Positions 9,197-18,609 are shown, counted from the first letter of the stretch. The stretch: 64,000 nucleotides of DNA from Flavobacteriales bacterium (GCA_016718655.1 JADKCV010000060.1:1-64000), one strand, 5' to 3'. A program made the numbers and translations. Notes: generated from the sequence alone by a model not told the origin.

Positions 9197-9201
9197 CCCC
9201 G

Positions 9202-10218
9202 ATGCGTGAACCGGCTTCCTGGCCTTTTCTGATGTTGGCCCTATTGTGTGCGCTGCTCTTTGTGGTGGCCTTGTTGGTCGGTACGGTCCCGATAGCACTT
9301 GTTGATGTGCCAGCAGCGCTCTTCGATCCGGATGGGTCCATCAGTTCACGTATCGTGCGCGAGGTTCGGCTTCCGGGCGCGGTTACGGCCCTGGTTGCTG
9401 GTATGGGGCTAGCCGTTTCCGGGATCCTCATGCAGACCCTCTTCCGCAACCCGCTCGCCGGCCCATCGGTCCTCGGTATCAGTTCAGGGGCGAGCCTTGG
9501 TGTGGCGTTGGTGATGCTGGTCCAACCGCTCTGGAGCGTGCTGCCGATCCCACGTGATCTGTGGCTTGTACTCGCTGCGTTCATAGGTGGAATGGGCGTG
9601 CTTCTGCTGGTACTTCTTGCTGATCGCCGTATGGGCAATGCCGTTTCATTGCTCATCATCGGGTTGATGATCGGCCACCTCTGTAGCGCGCTCATCAGCG
9701 TGTTACAAGCGGCCGGTTCCGCGACTGCTTTGAAAGGGTATGTCCTGTGGGGTATGGGTTCCTTCTCGGGTGTTGGCAGCGATCGTCTGTTTTGGTTGTT
9801 GGTCCCTGTGTGTTCGGGTGTGCTGGGTGCCTTCCTGCTGGTAAAGCCGCTTAACGCCTTGCTATTGGGACCCGATCAAGCAGCCACGTTGGGTGTTTCC
9901 GTGCATCGGTCGCGGCGCATGATCATGATCATCACCGGACTATTGGCCGGCACCGTCACGGCGTTCTGTGGACCCATAGCTTTCCTCGGTCTTGTCACGC
10001 CACACATCGCCCGGGCACTCTTCCGGACGAGCGATCATCATCGGTTGGTACCGGCGACCGCACTTATTGGCGGTGCGCTGGCCCTTTTCTGCGAGGTTCT
10101 GGCGCGGCTCCCACTGGCCAATGGCGCACTTCCGTTGAACGCGGTCACCTCCTTGCTCGGAGCACCGGTGGTGGTATGGATCCTGGTCGGTGCACAACGA
10201 TGGTCGCGGACGGCATGA
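9202..10218 (+). CDS. FecCD-family ABC transporter permease (siderophore, haem or cobalamin uptake)
   Basis: Integral inner-membrane permease of an iron-chelate/B12-type ABC importer, 338 residues with about ten membrane segments. Family signatures are VREVRLPGAVTALVAGMGLA, NPLAGPSVLGISSGASLG and the cytoplasmic coupling motif FLGLVTPHIAR. The start MREPASWPFL at 9202 is preferred over upstream in-frame codons because those would add non-membrane sequence overlapping the divergent lipoprotein gene. It overlaps its ATPase gene by 4 bases (ATGA at 10215-10218). No substrate-binding protein or TonB receptor is adjacent, so the substrate cannot be told from context. Confidence 0.9.
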   Translation: MREPASWPFLMLALLCALLFVVALLVGTVPIALVDVPAALFDPDGSISSRIVREVRLPGAVTALVAGMGLAVSGILMQTLFRNPLAGPSVLGISSGASLGVALVMLVQPLWSVLPIPRDLWLVLAAFIGGMGVLLLVLLADRRMGNAVSLLIIGLMIGHLCSALISVLQAAGSATALKGYVLWGMGSFSGVGSDRLFWLLVPVCSGVLGAFLLVKPLNALLLGPDQAATLGVSVHRSRRMIMIITGLLAGTVTAFCGPIAFLGLVTPHIARALFRTSDHHRLVPATALIGGALALFCEVLARLPLANGALPLNAVTSLLGAPVVVWILVGAQRWSRTA

Positions 10219-10973
10219 GCGTGATCCGGACCACAGACCTTACGATCGGCCATGCCGGTACGCCCTTGGTGAAGGGTATCGATGTCGAGCTGCGCGCGGG
10301 TGAACTGGTGGTGTTGCTGGGAGTGAACGGCATCGGTAAGTCGACACTGCTCCGCACGTTGGCAGGCCTATTGCCTCCGTTACATGGATCCATCGACATA
10401 CTTGGGAAACGGCTGAACGGTCTTGCTGCGATGGAACGCGCCAGGGCTGTGAGCGTCGTACTACCTGGGCGTCCAGATGCTGGGATGATGGATGTACGCA
10501 CGTTGGTCGCATTGGGGCGCCAACCATGGACCGGGCATTTCGGGCGTTTGGGTCCAGCGGACCATGCTGCCGTCGATCAAGCGATGTCCATGATGGAATT
10601 GACCGACTTTGCCGTCCGGGACCTTCGTACACTGAGCGATGGTGAACTGCAACGGGTTCTCATCGCGCGCGCCTTGGCACAACGAACGCCTGTCCTGCTC
10701 TTGGATGAACCAACGGCCTTTCTCGATGTGGTGAACCGCTTGCGTATCATGCAACACCTGCATCGCGTGACCCGCGAACTGAATGCGTTGGTGGTGCTGA
10801 GCACACATGACCTTCAGAGTGCGTTGGACCTGGCCGACCGGGTGTTGTTGGTCACCCCGGGAAGTCTCTGGTCGGGTACACCACAACGCGCTATCCAAGA
10901 GGGCAGACTGCAGGATGCGTTCCGAGTGGAAGGCCTTCGGTTCGATCCAGCTTCTTCGTCGTTCCGACCTTGA
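10215..10973 (+). CDS. ABC transporter ATP-binding protein, FecE/BtuD type
   Basis: Energises the FecCD-type permease just upstream. 252 residues from the overlapping ATG (MSVIRTTDLTIGHAG). Walker A is GVNGIGKST, the signature is LSDGELQRVLIARAL, Walker B LLLDEPTAFLD and the switch histidine STHDLQ. The DGELQ signature and size fit the iron-chelate/cobalamin branch. A strong hairpin terminator follows immediately, so the operon is just these two genes. Confidence 0.9.
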   Translation: MSVIRTTDLTIGHAGTPLVKGIDVELRAGELVVLLGVNGIGKSTLLRTLAGLLPPLHGSIDILGKRLNGLAAMERARAVSVVLPGRPDAGMMDVRTLVALGRQPWTGHFGRLGPADHAAVDQAMSMMELTDFAVRDLRTLSDGELQRVLIARALAQRTPVLLLDEPTAFLDVVNRLRIMQHLHRVTRELNALVVLSTHDLQSALDLADRVLLVTPGSLWSGTPQRAIQEGRLQDAFRVEGLRFDPASSSFRP

Positions 10974-10976
10974 ATG

Positions 10977-11007
10977 AAGAAGCCCCCCGCTGGGCGGAGG
11001 GCTTCTT
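10977..11007. terminator. bidirectional hairpin terminator
   Basis: AAGAAGCCCCCCGC is followed within a few bases by a complementary GGAGGGCTTCTT arm; the A-rich and T-rich ends allow it to act for both the ABC operon and the convergent mscL gene. Confidence 0.8.
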
Positions 11008-11023
11008 GGTATCATGGAATCGC

Positions 11024-11434
11024 TTATTTCTTCAGCGCATCTCGGATCTCCATGAGGAGCTTCTCCTCATTGGTAGGACCAGCAGGTGCCGGTGCTGGCT
11101 CGGCCTTCTTCATCTTGTTCACGGCCTTGACCACCATGAAGATCACGAATGCGACGACCAGGAAATTGATCACGGTGGTGATGAAGGCACCATAGGCGAT
11201 GGCCACTTCGGGTTGTGAGACCACGCCGGCCGCATCCTTGAGCTCCGGCTGCATCACGTACTTCAGTTGATTGAAGTCCACGCCACTGGTGACCTTACCG
11301 ATCACAGGCATCACCATGCCGTCGATGAACCCGGAAACAACTTTGTTGAAAGCAGCGCCCATCACGAAACCGACAGCGATGTCGATGAGGTTGCCTTTGA
11401 TCGCGAACTCCTTGAATTCTTTCATCATGCTCAT
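11024..11434 (-). CDS. mscL: large-conductance mechanosensitive channel
   Basis: Homopentameric inner-membrane channel that opens on hypo-osmotic shock. 136 residues from MSMMKEFKEFAIKGN, followed by IDIAVGFVMGAAFNKVVSG, the gate-forming first helix with its glycine-packed face, then a periplasmic loop and second membrane helix FITTVINFLVVAFVIFMVVK. The C-terminus has the cytoplasmic bundle NEEKLLMEIRDALKK with an unusually alanine/proline-rich linker (AEPAPAPAGP). An in-frame extension upstream to 11497 is not needed. Confidence 0.95.
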   Translation of the reverse strand: MSMMKEFKEFAIKGNLIDIAVGFVMGAAFNKVVSGFIDGMVMPVIGKVTSGVDFNQLKYVMQPELKDAAGVVSQPEVAIAYGAFITTVINFLVVAFVIFMVVKAVNKMKKAEPAPAPAGPTNEEKLLMEIRDALKK

Positions 11435-11477
11435 AGGAAGGTGGTTTTGGTGGTTGAGACGCGAATGTAACCGCTCG

Positions 11478-13064
11478 TCACTTACGTGGTTCCGCATTCA
11501 GGCTGCTGGCGCGGATAAGTGGCGCCATGAGCGGTTCGCGGGTCCCCGGCACCTGTAGTATGATCGCTACATGATCCAATATCCTTCCGCTTTCAAGAGG
11601 GATCCCCACGTAGTCAAGCGGACTATTGTCAGCGCGCGGAGGAAGTGTGATTGATGCGACCAAAGGCACCGTATCGGAGCCGTACACGATGGCCTTCACT
11701 TCCAAGGGTAACAGATGAAGACTGGCTATTCGGGCCATATTCCCGGACCCACTCTCTTGGATATTCCCCATGGCAGGGTTGCGTGGACGAAGGATCCGCC
11801 GCACGACCAAGCGGTCGTGTTGTATCACCTTCGGATCGTACGACGCTTCCGGATGCTCCACTTGGATCAGCTTGTCCATGGCATGAATGGTATCGACCTT
11901 TTCCGCAAGGAAGCGGTCGAGGTGATCCCCGACGCACCAGTGTTCAAGCTGTTCGAAATAGGCCGCACGCAGCTCAGGCATGCGAAAAAGAGCACCAATG
12001 AGCGGGTCGTTCACAACCTCTGGGGAAAGGAAGGACAACGTGGTGATCGGGCCACCAGCTTTGGGGGCATGGAAGAATGGGATCAGCCGATCGCCCGTGC
12101 CATCCAATACGAAGAACAACTCCCGCCAATTCAATGCGCTTTGTACACCGAACACGTCGGACAAGGCCAGCAATTTCGCGGTGCGTTCGACATCCAAGAG
12201 ATCTGTGGCCCGTTGTGGGTCGCGTTGAAGGGTGAGCATGGCCTTCGCCCACGCCCGTTCATCTTCCAACGAAGTGCCGCCTGTGGATATGACAGGGGTC
12301 ACTGGTGCCACGCTGAAGCGTTCCTGTGGCAGCGGCGTCATCAGGAACGGTGTACGCATGTTGCCGAGTTGCGCCTGGTCGTATAGGCCACGGTCAAAGG
12401 CGCCCCATGGCTGATCGGCAAGTCCCAACGCCAGTAGTATGGTGCTGTCCAAGGCAGGCGCCCAAGCATAAAGGCCGAGATCCTTGTCATTGAGCGTAAG
12501 GTCCGCCAACGCCGATCCCAAGGAAGGCAGTCCGATCGATCGTGCGGCACGGTCCATGAGCCAGCCGGGGATATACCCGATGCTCACGGGGTCCAATAGC
12601 AGTTGATCGTGTGCGGATAGAGGTCCGACGGGAGTGAGGCTTCTCAATCGGAAGTGCCAGCGGTCCTCGCGGAGATGTTCCACGGTGCGCGTGATCAGGC
12701 TCAATAACGCCTCGACCGAGTCCTGCTCCGTTCGGACCTGCACCAGGACCGAAGGCAGGTACACCGGGTCCAGGTAACCTGCGATCAAGGCGCTGTCCCG
12801 GATCAGGAGCAAACCATCCAGGGCATCTTCGGAAAGGTCCAGGTGATAGTGGTCGACCTCCGGCGGCTTGCCGCGGAACGCATTCAGCACAGGCTGGGTG
12901 ATCCGCTTGATACCAGGGTCGAGTACCTCCTGCACGAAGCCGGTTCGTTCCGTACGGATGCCCAGTAAGAAGACCAGGAGTACGAGCAACAAGGCCACTG
13001 CAGGGGCCGCGGCCTCGGCGTATTGCTTCAACCTGGCAAAAAAGCGTTCAGGATCCAGTGGCAT
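11478..13064 (-). CDS. unrecognised membrane-anchored protein, possibly CotH-like
   Basis: 528 residues with one N-terminal membrane anchor (APAVALLLVLLVFLLGIR) and a long outside domain. I do not recognise the family firmly. The middle, DLLDVERTAKLLALSDVFGV followed by LNWRELFFVLDGTGDRLIPF, recalls the core of CotH-type proteins (a helix, then N...Y/F, then a strand leading to the kinase aspartates), but the expected D-x-D is replaced by FHAPKAG, so kinase activity is unlikely even if the fold is shared. It lies between mscL and the thioesterase gene, same strand. Confidence 0.6.
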   Translation of the reverse strand: MPLDPERFFARLKQYAEAAAPAVALLLVLLVFLLGIRTERTGFVQEVLDPGIKRITQPVLNAFRGKPPEVDHYHLDLSEDALDGLLLIRDSALIAGYLDPVYLPSVLVQVRTEQDSVEALLSLITRTVEHLREDRWHFRLRSLTPVGPLSAHDQLLLDPVSIGYIPGWLMDRAARSIGLPSLGSALADLTLNDKDLGLYAWAPALDSTILLALGLADQPWGAFDRGLYDQAQLGNMRTPFLMTPLPQERFSVAPVTPVISTGGTSLEDERAWAKAMLTLQRDPQRATDLLDVERTAKLLALSDVFGVQSALNWRELFFVLDGTGDRLIPFFHAPKAGGPITTLSFLSPEVVNDPLIGALFRMPELRAAYFEQLEHWCVGDHLDRFLAEKVDTIHAMDKLIQVEHPEASYDPKVIQHDRLVVRRILRPRNPAMGNIQESGSGNMARIASLHLLPLEVKAIVYGSDTVPLVASITLPPRADNSPLDYVGIPLESGRILDHVAIILQVPGTREPLMAPLIRASSLNAEPRK

Positions 13065-13107
13065 GGTGCATGTTACAGGCGATCCAAGTTACGGTGGACC
13101 ACCCTCG

Positions 13108-13527
13108 TCACCCTTGCCCCATGAGCGATCCGATGGCGTTGCGCTGATCGACGGGGATGGACACCTTATGACCATGGATATAGTCATAGGCTACTTGTAC
13201 ACTTGTTCCGGTGGCCACCACGGTACCGGTCGCTGTGCGAATAGTATAGGCAAGTGTGAAGCTGGTGGTGCCGATGTGCGTACACCATGTGGAGATCGTG
13301 AGGTCAACAGGCCAATGAACGGGCTGCTCGAACTGACAAGTGGTGGTGGCCAGGATCACACCGATCCCTTGTTCGCGATGTGATCGTAACGCACCGATCC
13401 GCTCCAGGAAGTGCATACGAACGTTCTCGAAATACCGGAAGAACACCACATTGTTCACGTGTCCGAAGGCATCTTGTTCGCCCCAAGCCACTGGCACGTG
13501 GATAGAGACCACCCCCTGACCGCTCAC
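13108..13527 (-). CDS. YbgC/4HBT-type acyl-CoA thioesterase
   Basis: Hot-dog fold thioesterase of 139 residues. The catalytic region VAWGEQDAFGHVNNVVFFRYFENVR contains the expected aspartate and the HVNN motif; later strands ATTTCQFEQPVHWPVDLTI and SFTLAYTIRTATGTVVATG complete the fold. It starts with GTG at 13527, overlapping the TGA of the DUF349 gene as GTGA, so the two are translationally coupled. The substrate is not evident; short or medium acyl-CoA is the family norm. Confidence 0.88.
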   Translation of the reverse strand: MSGQGVVSIHVPVAWGEQDAFGHVNNVVFFRYFENVRMHFLERIGALRSHREQGIGVILATTTCQFEQPVHWPVDLTISTWCTHIGTTSFTLAYTIRTATGTVVATGTSVQVAYDYIHGHKVSIPVDQRNAIGSLMGQG

Positions 13528-15281
13528 CGCAGTTCCTTCATCAGGTCGCGATGCTGGACCTTCAGTCGATCCACTTCGCGCGCAAGTCGTTCGATCTTCT
13601 TCTCCATGTCCTTGCGCATGGCCTCTCCGCTGGCGCTCTTGAAGTTGAACATGCCCATATTCTGCTCCATCTGGCGCATCTCGGTCTGCAATTCCTCGAT
13701 CTTGCGCTTCACGAATCGGCCTTCACGCTCGATACGGTCCTTGCCGTCGGGACTGCTTTTCAAGCTGTCCACATGGTCCTGGAACTGCATCCTGCGCCGT
13801 TCGTCGCCCTCCATCTTCAGTTGACCATAGTGCTTGTCCAAGGCCGCGCGATAGCGCTCGCTGAAGGAGTCATACAGCTTGGGCGAAACGCGTCCCGAGT
13901 TCATCCATCGGGTGGAGAACGACTTCAAGGTATCCAAGTCCTTTCCGCGTTCGCCACTGAGTTGGAAACCTTCGATCTCGGCCAACAAAGCCTCTTTCTC
14001 CTGCGCATGAACGGCCTGTTCCGCATCCTGTGCGGCAAAGGTGTCCTTACGTGCCTGGAAGAATCCATCGCAGGCCTCGCGGAACCGGGTCCACAACTTG
14101 TTCTCATCGCGCGGACCAGCACTACCCGCTTCCTTCCACTGCTGTTGAAGGGTCTTTAGACGGTCGGCAGTACGCTTCCATTCCTTACTGTCCTTCAGGG
14201 TCAGCGCTTCTTCCAAGAGCGCTTGTTTGCGTTCGCGTGCACCCCGGAACTGGTCCTTCAGGGTGTCGAAGTAGTTCTTCTTGGCATCGAAGAAGGAGTT
14301 GCAGGTGTTGCGGAACTCCTTCCAGATCCGCTCGTTCTCCTTCTTGGTGGCGAAACCGACCTGCTTCCACGCATTCTGCAGTTCCAATACCTCCTCGGTG
14401 AGTTGCTTCCACTCCTTGGCACCGGCATTGGCTGTACGTTCGATCAACGCGGTGACCTTGTCCACGAGGTTCTGCTTGGCCTGTAGGTTGGTCTCATGTT
14501 CAGCGCGACGTGCGCGGTAATGCTCGTGCACCTTCTCGTACACGGCTCGGGTGGCGTTCCAGAAGCCATCTCGTATCGCCTCCCATTCCTCCCGGACCAC
14601 CGGTCCGATCTGCTGCCACTTCTCCTGGTACTCACGTACCATGAGTTCCAACTCCCGGATATTGTCCTTTTGCGCCAGGCTCTGCATGTCCGCGATGAGC
14701 GCCTGCTTCAGAGCGGTGTTCTTGCGGAGGTCGTGGTCGCGGAGTTCCTTGTAGATGCGGATGTGGTAGAAGAACTCATCCCGAAGGTGGGAATAATCGC
14801 TCTGAAGCTCCCGGTAGTACTGAGCCGGCACAGGGCCTATCGTGCGCCACTTCTCGTGCAGTTCACTGAATCGTTGGAAGGCACTACCGATATTCTCCTC
14901 GTTCGCGATCAATGCCTTCAATTCGTCCATGATGGCCTTCTTCGCCGCCAGGTTGTCCGCTTCCTCCTTGGCCTTCTTCCTACGGATATCGTTCACCCGT
15001 TGGTTGAAGGCGTCCAGCAACTGCTTGAAGCGCTTGTCCTCTTCATCCAACAGTGGCGCTGATTCGATGGCTATGGGGGGCGCAACTACAGGTGCACCAT
15101 CCTCCGTTACGGCTGTAGGACTTTCGCCCGCGATCGCCTCTGTAGGCTGTAGCTGCATGGCTGCTGCGACCAAGGCCTCATAAGCTTCCTTGACGCCTTC
15201 CACCGCTTCGGATGCGTGTTCCACATCTTCTTGCGCGTTGAGTTCCACGAGCCGTTCGATCAGCTCTGCTTTCGTTGCCAT
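13524..15281 (-). CDS. DUF349 repeat coiled-coil protein
   Basis: 585 residues from MATKAELIERLVELN (start at 15281; a longer open frame overlaps the phosphatase gene). Repeated units of about 70 residues show the DUF349 pattern, for example LHEKWRTIGPVPAQYYRELQ, YQEKWQQIGPVVREEWEAIR, LQNAWKQVGFATKKENERIW and LQQQWKEAGSAGPRDENKLW, each with W, a glycine and aromatic residues. The C-terminus is a coiled coil. The family is abundant in Bacteroidota and of unknown function. A TATCTTTG promoter element lies 37 bases upstream of the start. Confidence 0.88.
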   Translation of the reverse strand: MATKAELIERLVELNAQEDVEHASEAVEGVKEAYEALVAAAMQLQPTEAIAGESPTAVTEDGAPVVAPPIAIESAPLLDEEDKRFKQLLDAFNQRVNDIRRKKAKEEADNLAAKKAIMDELKALIANEENIGSAFQRFSELHEKWRTIGPVPAQYYRELQSDYSHLRDEFFYHIRIYKELRDHDLRKNTALKQALIADMQSLAQKDNIRELELMVREYQEKWQQIGPVVREEWEAIRDGFWNATRAVYEKVHEHYRARRAEHETNLQAKQNLVDKVTALIERTANAGAKEWKQLTEEVLELQNAWKQVGFATKKENERIWKEFRNTCNSFFDAKKNYFDTLKDQFRGARERKQALLEEALTLKDSKEWKRTADRLKTLQQQWKEAGSAGPRDENKLWTRFREACDGFFQARKDTFAAQDAEQAVHAQEKEALLAEIEGFQLSGERGKDLDTLKSFSTRWMNSGRVSPKLYDSFSERYRAALDKHYGQLKMEGDERRRMQFQDHVDSLKSSPDGKDRIEREGRFVKRKIEELQTEMRQMEQNMGMFNFKSASGEAMRKDMEKKIERLAREVDRLKVQHRDLMKELR

Positions 15282-15318
15282 GCGGGTTCGACGGACAATG
15301 CGTTCGGTCCGATCGATC

Positions 15319-15326
15319 CAAAGATA
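15319..15326 (-). promoter_or_regulatory. TAnnTTTG promoter element (TATCTTTG)
   Basis: Consensus Bacteroidota -7 element on the minus strand, 37 bases before the DUF349 start. It lies in the short gap after the phosphatase gene, so DUF349-thioesterase has its own promoter. Confidence 0.5.
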
Positions 15327-15339
15327 GGGGGATGCCGCA

Positions 15340-16821
15340 CTAGACTGCCAATCCGAGCATGCAGACATCATCCACCTGCTCTTCGGTCCCCTTCCATGCA
15401 TCGAAAGCGCGCTCCAATAGTTCGGCCTGCTGAGGCATGGACAGATCGCGATGGTCGGCAAGCAACTGATGCAACCGCTGGCTCATGAACCGCTTTCGGT
15501 CCGGTCCGCCGAATTGGTCCACGTATCCATCACTGAAGAGGTAGATACGGTCACCTGGGGTGAAGGCCAAACGGTGACAGGTGAAAGAGCGGTCCAGTTC
15601 ATGCTGTGATCCCCCGATGGGCTTGCGATCGCCGTTGATCACGGTGAGTTGGCCCTGATGCAACCAATAAAGCGGGCGCATGGCCCCTGCGAAAAGGATC
15701 TCACGCGCTTGAAGGTCGATGCGACAAAGTGCGATATCCATACCATCCCCTGCACCACGGGACACCCCTTGCTGATGTAACGTGGTGGTCAGGCGTGTGT
15801 TCAGGATGCCCAGAAGTTCGGCAGGGTCCTTTTGAGGATGGTTGGCCACCACTTCGTTCAATAGTGAACATCCGATGGCGGCCAGCATGGCTCCGGGTAA
15901 TCCGTGGCCCGTGCAATCCGCAGTGGCCACCAAACGCTCGGTCTCGCTGATGCGCTGGCACCAATGGAAGTCGCCGCTCACCATGTGTTTGGGCCTGTCT
16001 ATGATGAACGCACCTTCGAACAGGGCATCATACATCGCTGGACCGGGCACCAATGCACGTTGGATCTTTCCTGCGTAAGCGATACTGTCGGTAATTCCCA
16101 AATGTGCATGGGTCAGCTGTTCTTGGGCCAACTCATCGGCGCGCAACCAGCCACCAACAGATCGGAAGAGCAGCGCTCCGATCAATAGGAGCACGAACAA
16201 CGTAATTCCCATGTTCCGCCAAAGCGCCGTTCTGATGGCGATATCCAACGGGGCTTCGGGCATCCGGGTCACCACATATGCCACCGTGACGCCGTTCAGG
16301 TCCACGACCGGAGCGCTGTGAACGAGCTGTTCAATGCCGTCCAGTTGCATACGCGTTGCACCACCTTTGGCAAGGCGTTCGATCAGCGAACGGTCCCTGA
16401 TGAAGGTGGCACGCCACGTTGGCTTTTTGTCCGAGGTGGCTACAGTGATCAAATCACCCAGTTCCGGATCGGTTGCGACAAGGAGAGCGGGAAGCAGGTC
16501 CTCGTGCATTTCCACGGAGCGTCGCAGCTGGTCGTGCATCACGTAGTACCACGCATCCTGTGTGTGTTTGATGATCGTGCCTGGTTCGACATACTTATCG
16601 AGCAAAAGGCCTACATGGCCGGCGTTGACCTGACCTGCAGCAGTTTGTGAGATGGTGCCGATGGTGTTGAATGCTTCGCGATAGCGGCCCTCGCGATCGA
16701 CTTGATGGAGCACAAGTACAACGCCTATACCCAAGAGCACCAATACGCCATACACGGCGAGGAGGACCTTGTGACGGGTGCTTCGGTTCGGGAGGAAGTA
16801 CACGGTGTAGCCATGCCCCAT
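15340..16821 (-). CDS. membrane-anchored SpoIIE-type PP2C serine phosphatase
   Basis: 493 residues: membrane helix VLLAVYGVLVLLGIGVVLVL near residue 20, a periplasmic sensor region (about 40-220), second helix MGITLFVLLLIGALLF, then the phosphatase domain. Metal-binding motifs are visible as MVSGDFHWC, VATADCTGHGLPGAMLAAIG and IYLFSDGYVDQFGG. Two membrane segments around an extracytoplasmic domain suggest signal sensing, with an anti-anti-sigma-like or other phosphoprotein as target; none is encoded nearby. It is transcribed ahead of DUF349 on the same strand but with a separate promoter between them. Confidence 0.88.
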   Translation of the reverse strand: MGHGYTVYFLPNRSTRHKVLLAVYGVLVLLGIGVVLVLHQVDREGRYREAFNTIGTISQTAAGQVNAGHVGLLLDKYVEPGTIIKHTQDAWYYVMHDQLRRSVEMHEDLLPALLVATDPELGDLITVATSDKKPTWRATFIRDRSLIERLAKGGATRMQLDGIEQLVHSAPVVDLNGVTVAYVVTRMPEAPLDIAIRTALWRNMGITLFVLLLIGALLFRSVGGWLRADELAQEQLTHAHLGITDSIAYAGKIQRALVPGPAMYDALFEGAFIIDRPKHMVSGDFHWCQRISETERLVATADCTGHGLPGAMLAAIGCSLLNEVVANHPQKDPAELLGILNTRLTTTLHQQGVSRGAGDGMDIALCRIDLQAREILFAGAMRPLYWLHQGQLTVINGDRKPIGGSQHELDRSFTCHRLAFTPGDRIYLFSDGYVDQFGGPDRKRFMSQRLHQLLADHRDLSMPQQAELLERAFDAWKGTEEQVDDVCMLGLAV

Positions 16822-16875
16822 GGATGGGTGCGCGTGGCGTTCCTACGCGAAAAGACCTCCCGTTGTTACTGTACT

Positions 16876-18504
16876 CTAGCCCATGAACGGATACCGGTGG
16901 TCCGTCGGCGACACGAATGTCTCCTTGATGGTCCGTGCGTTCACCCAGCGGATCAGGTTCAGGTAGCTGCCGGCCTTGTCGTTGGTGCCACTGCCGCGCG
17001 CTCCGCCGAAAGGTTGCTGTCCTACCACCGCGCCCGTGGGCTTGTCGTTGATGTAGAAGTTGCCGGCCGCGTTGCGCAGGGCATCGGTGGCCTCCACGAT
17101 CGCTCCACGGTCCTGGCTGAATACGGCGCCGGTAAGCGCATAGGCGCTGGTGCCATCCACCAGTTTCAAGGTCTTGCTCCATTCGTTCTCCGGGTACACG
17201 TGAATGGTCAGCACCGGACCGAAGATCTCCTCGCACATGGTGGTGCTCTTCGGATCCTTGGTCACTGCGATGGTGGGCTCGATGAACCAGCCTACGCTCT
17301 TGTCGTACTTGCCACCGGCGATGAGGGTGACGTTCTTCTTGTCCTTCTTCAGGCCATCGATGTACGCAGCGATCTTGTCGAAGGCCTTTTCATCGATCAC
17401 CGCATTGATGAAGTTGCGCATGTCGCGTGGGTCGCCCATTCGGAAGTTCTTGAGGTCCTCAAGCAATTCCTTCTTCACGGCTGGCCAGATGTTGCTGGGG
17501 ATGTAGGCCCGGCTGGCAGCGCTGCACTTCTGCCCCTGGAACTCGAAGGCGCCACGGCTCAGTGCGGTGGCCACCTGTACGGGGTCGGCGCTGGGGTGCG
17601 CGATCACGAAGTCCTTGCCGCCGGTCTCGCCCACGATGCGGGGGTAGCTGCGGTAGTTGCTGATGTTGTTGCCGATCTGTTTCCACAGCGTCTGGAACAC
17701 ACCGGTACTTCCGGTGAAGTGCAGGCCCGCGAACTCAGGATGGGCGAAGATGACCTCGCCCGCGTCCTTGCCGCTTACATGGATGAGGTTGATCACACCA
17801 CCCGGCAGACCGGCGAGACGGAAGATGTCCATGATCACCTGCGCGCTGAAGACCTGACTGTCGGCGGGTTTCCACACCACCACGTTGCCCATCAAGGCTG
17901 CCGAGGATGGCAGGTTGCCGGCGATGGCAGTGAAGTTGAAGGGCGTGAGGGCGAAGACGAAGCCCTCGAGCGGCCTGTACTCCACCCGGTTCCAGATGCC
18001 AGCGGCACTCACCGGTTGGTCGCGGTAGATCTGCTGCATGAACTGCACGTTGAAGCGCAGGAAATCCGCGAATTCACAGGCGGCATCGATCTCGGCCTGG
18101 TAGATGTTCTTGCTCTGCGCCAGCATGGTGGCGGCATTGATCGTGGCACGGTAGGGACCGCTGATCAGGTCGGCGGCCTTCAGGAAGATGGCGGCGCGGT
18201 CCTCCCAACGCATGCTCTCCCACTCCTTGCGGGCCTTCAGCGCCGCGTTGATCGCCAGCTTCACATGGCCCTTGTCGCCATGGTGGCTGTAGCCCAGGAT
18301 GTGCTTGTGCTGGTGCGGTGGACGCGCTGCGCGGCGGTCCTTGGTCTCCACGGCCTTTCCACCGATCCACATCGGCAGCTCGCGCTTCTGCTTCATCATC
18401 CGGTCGTACTCCGCCAACACCTGCTCCCGCTCCTTGGTGCCGGGGGCGTAGGACTGAACGGTCTCGTTGATGGCGGCTGGGCTGTGGAAGATGGCGTCGG
18501 TCAT
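16876..18504 (-). CDS. pruA: L-glutamate gamma-semialdehyde (P5C) dehydrogenase
   Basis: Oxidises L-glutamate gamma-semialdehyde to glutamate with NAD+, the second step of proline breakdown. 542 residues, the size of the eukaryote-like single-domain form. The catalytic glutamate is in RIVGETGGKDFVIAHP and the cysteine in FEFQGQKCSAASRAYIP; the cofactor loop is FTGSTGVFQTLWKQIG. The C-terminus has SPTDHRYPFMG. A long open frame on the opposite strand is a codon-bias shadow. A TACCTTTG promoter sits 27 bases upstream. Product can also be fed by the ornithine aminotransferase encoded at 45.9 kb. Confidence 0.95.
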   Translation of the reverse strand: MTDAIFHSPAAINETVQSYAPGTKEREQVLAEYDRMMKQKRELPMWIGGKAVETKDRRAARPPHQHKHILGYSHHGDKGHVKLAINAALKARKEWESMRWEDRAAIFLKAADLISGPYRATINAATMLAQSKNIYQAEIDAACEFADFLRFNVQFMQQIYRDQPVSAAGIWNRVEYRPLEGFVFALTPFNFTAIAGNLPSSAALMGNVVVWKPADSQVFSAQVIMDIFRLAGLPGGVINLIHVSGKDAGEVIFAHPEFAGLHFTGSTGVFQTLWKQIGNNISNYRSYPRIVGETGGKDFVIAHPSADPVQVATALSRGAFEFQGQKCSAASRAYIPSNIWPAVKKELLEDLKNFRMGDPRDMRNFINAVIDEKAFDKIAAYIDGLKKDKKNVTLIAGGKYDKSVGWFIEPTIAVTKDPKSTTMCEEIFGPVLTIHVYPENEWSKTLKLVDGTSAYALTGAVFSQDRGAIVEATDALRNAAGNFYINDKPTGAVVGQQPFGGARGSGTNDKAGSYLNLIRWVNARTIKETFVSPTDHRYPFMG

Positions 18505-18530
18505 GGCTGGGATGCGTCTTGTTGGGGGGG

Positions 18531-18538
18531 CAAAGGTA
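18531..18538 (-). promoter_or_regulatory. TAnnTTTG promoter element (TACCTTTG)
   Basis: Minus-strand consensus element 27 bases before the pruA start; next to a run of C residues on that strand. Confidence 0.55.
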
Positions 18539-18589
18539 CCGATGCATCAGGTGCTCGATCGGTGACAACGGATACACGGCCCCCCCGGG

Positions 18590-18609
18590 AAGATCCACGC
18601 TTGGATCTT
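18590..18609 (-). terminator. hairpin after the carbonic anhydrase gene
   Basis: Perfect 8-bp stem AAGATCCA/TGGATCTT with a 4-base loop, 10 bases beyond the stop of the carbonic anhydrase gene. There is no T-tract on the minus strand, so termination is uncertain. Confidence 0.35.

Noticed and set aside
9100..9201. A cobalamin riboswitch before the FecCD-type transporter
   Set aside because: The region is short, mostly occupied by the divergent lipoprotein start, and shows no B12-box; the promoter lies directly at the start codon.
9141..9695. N-terminal extension of the CsgG-like gene across the FecCD gene start
   Set aside because: The extension is antisense to the permease, arginine/threonine-rich, and would place the lipobox signal in the middle of the protein.
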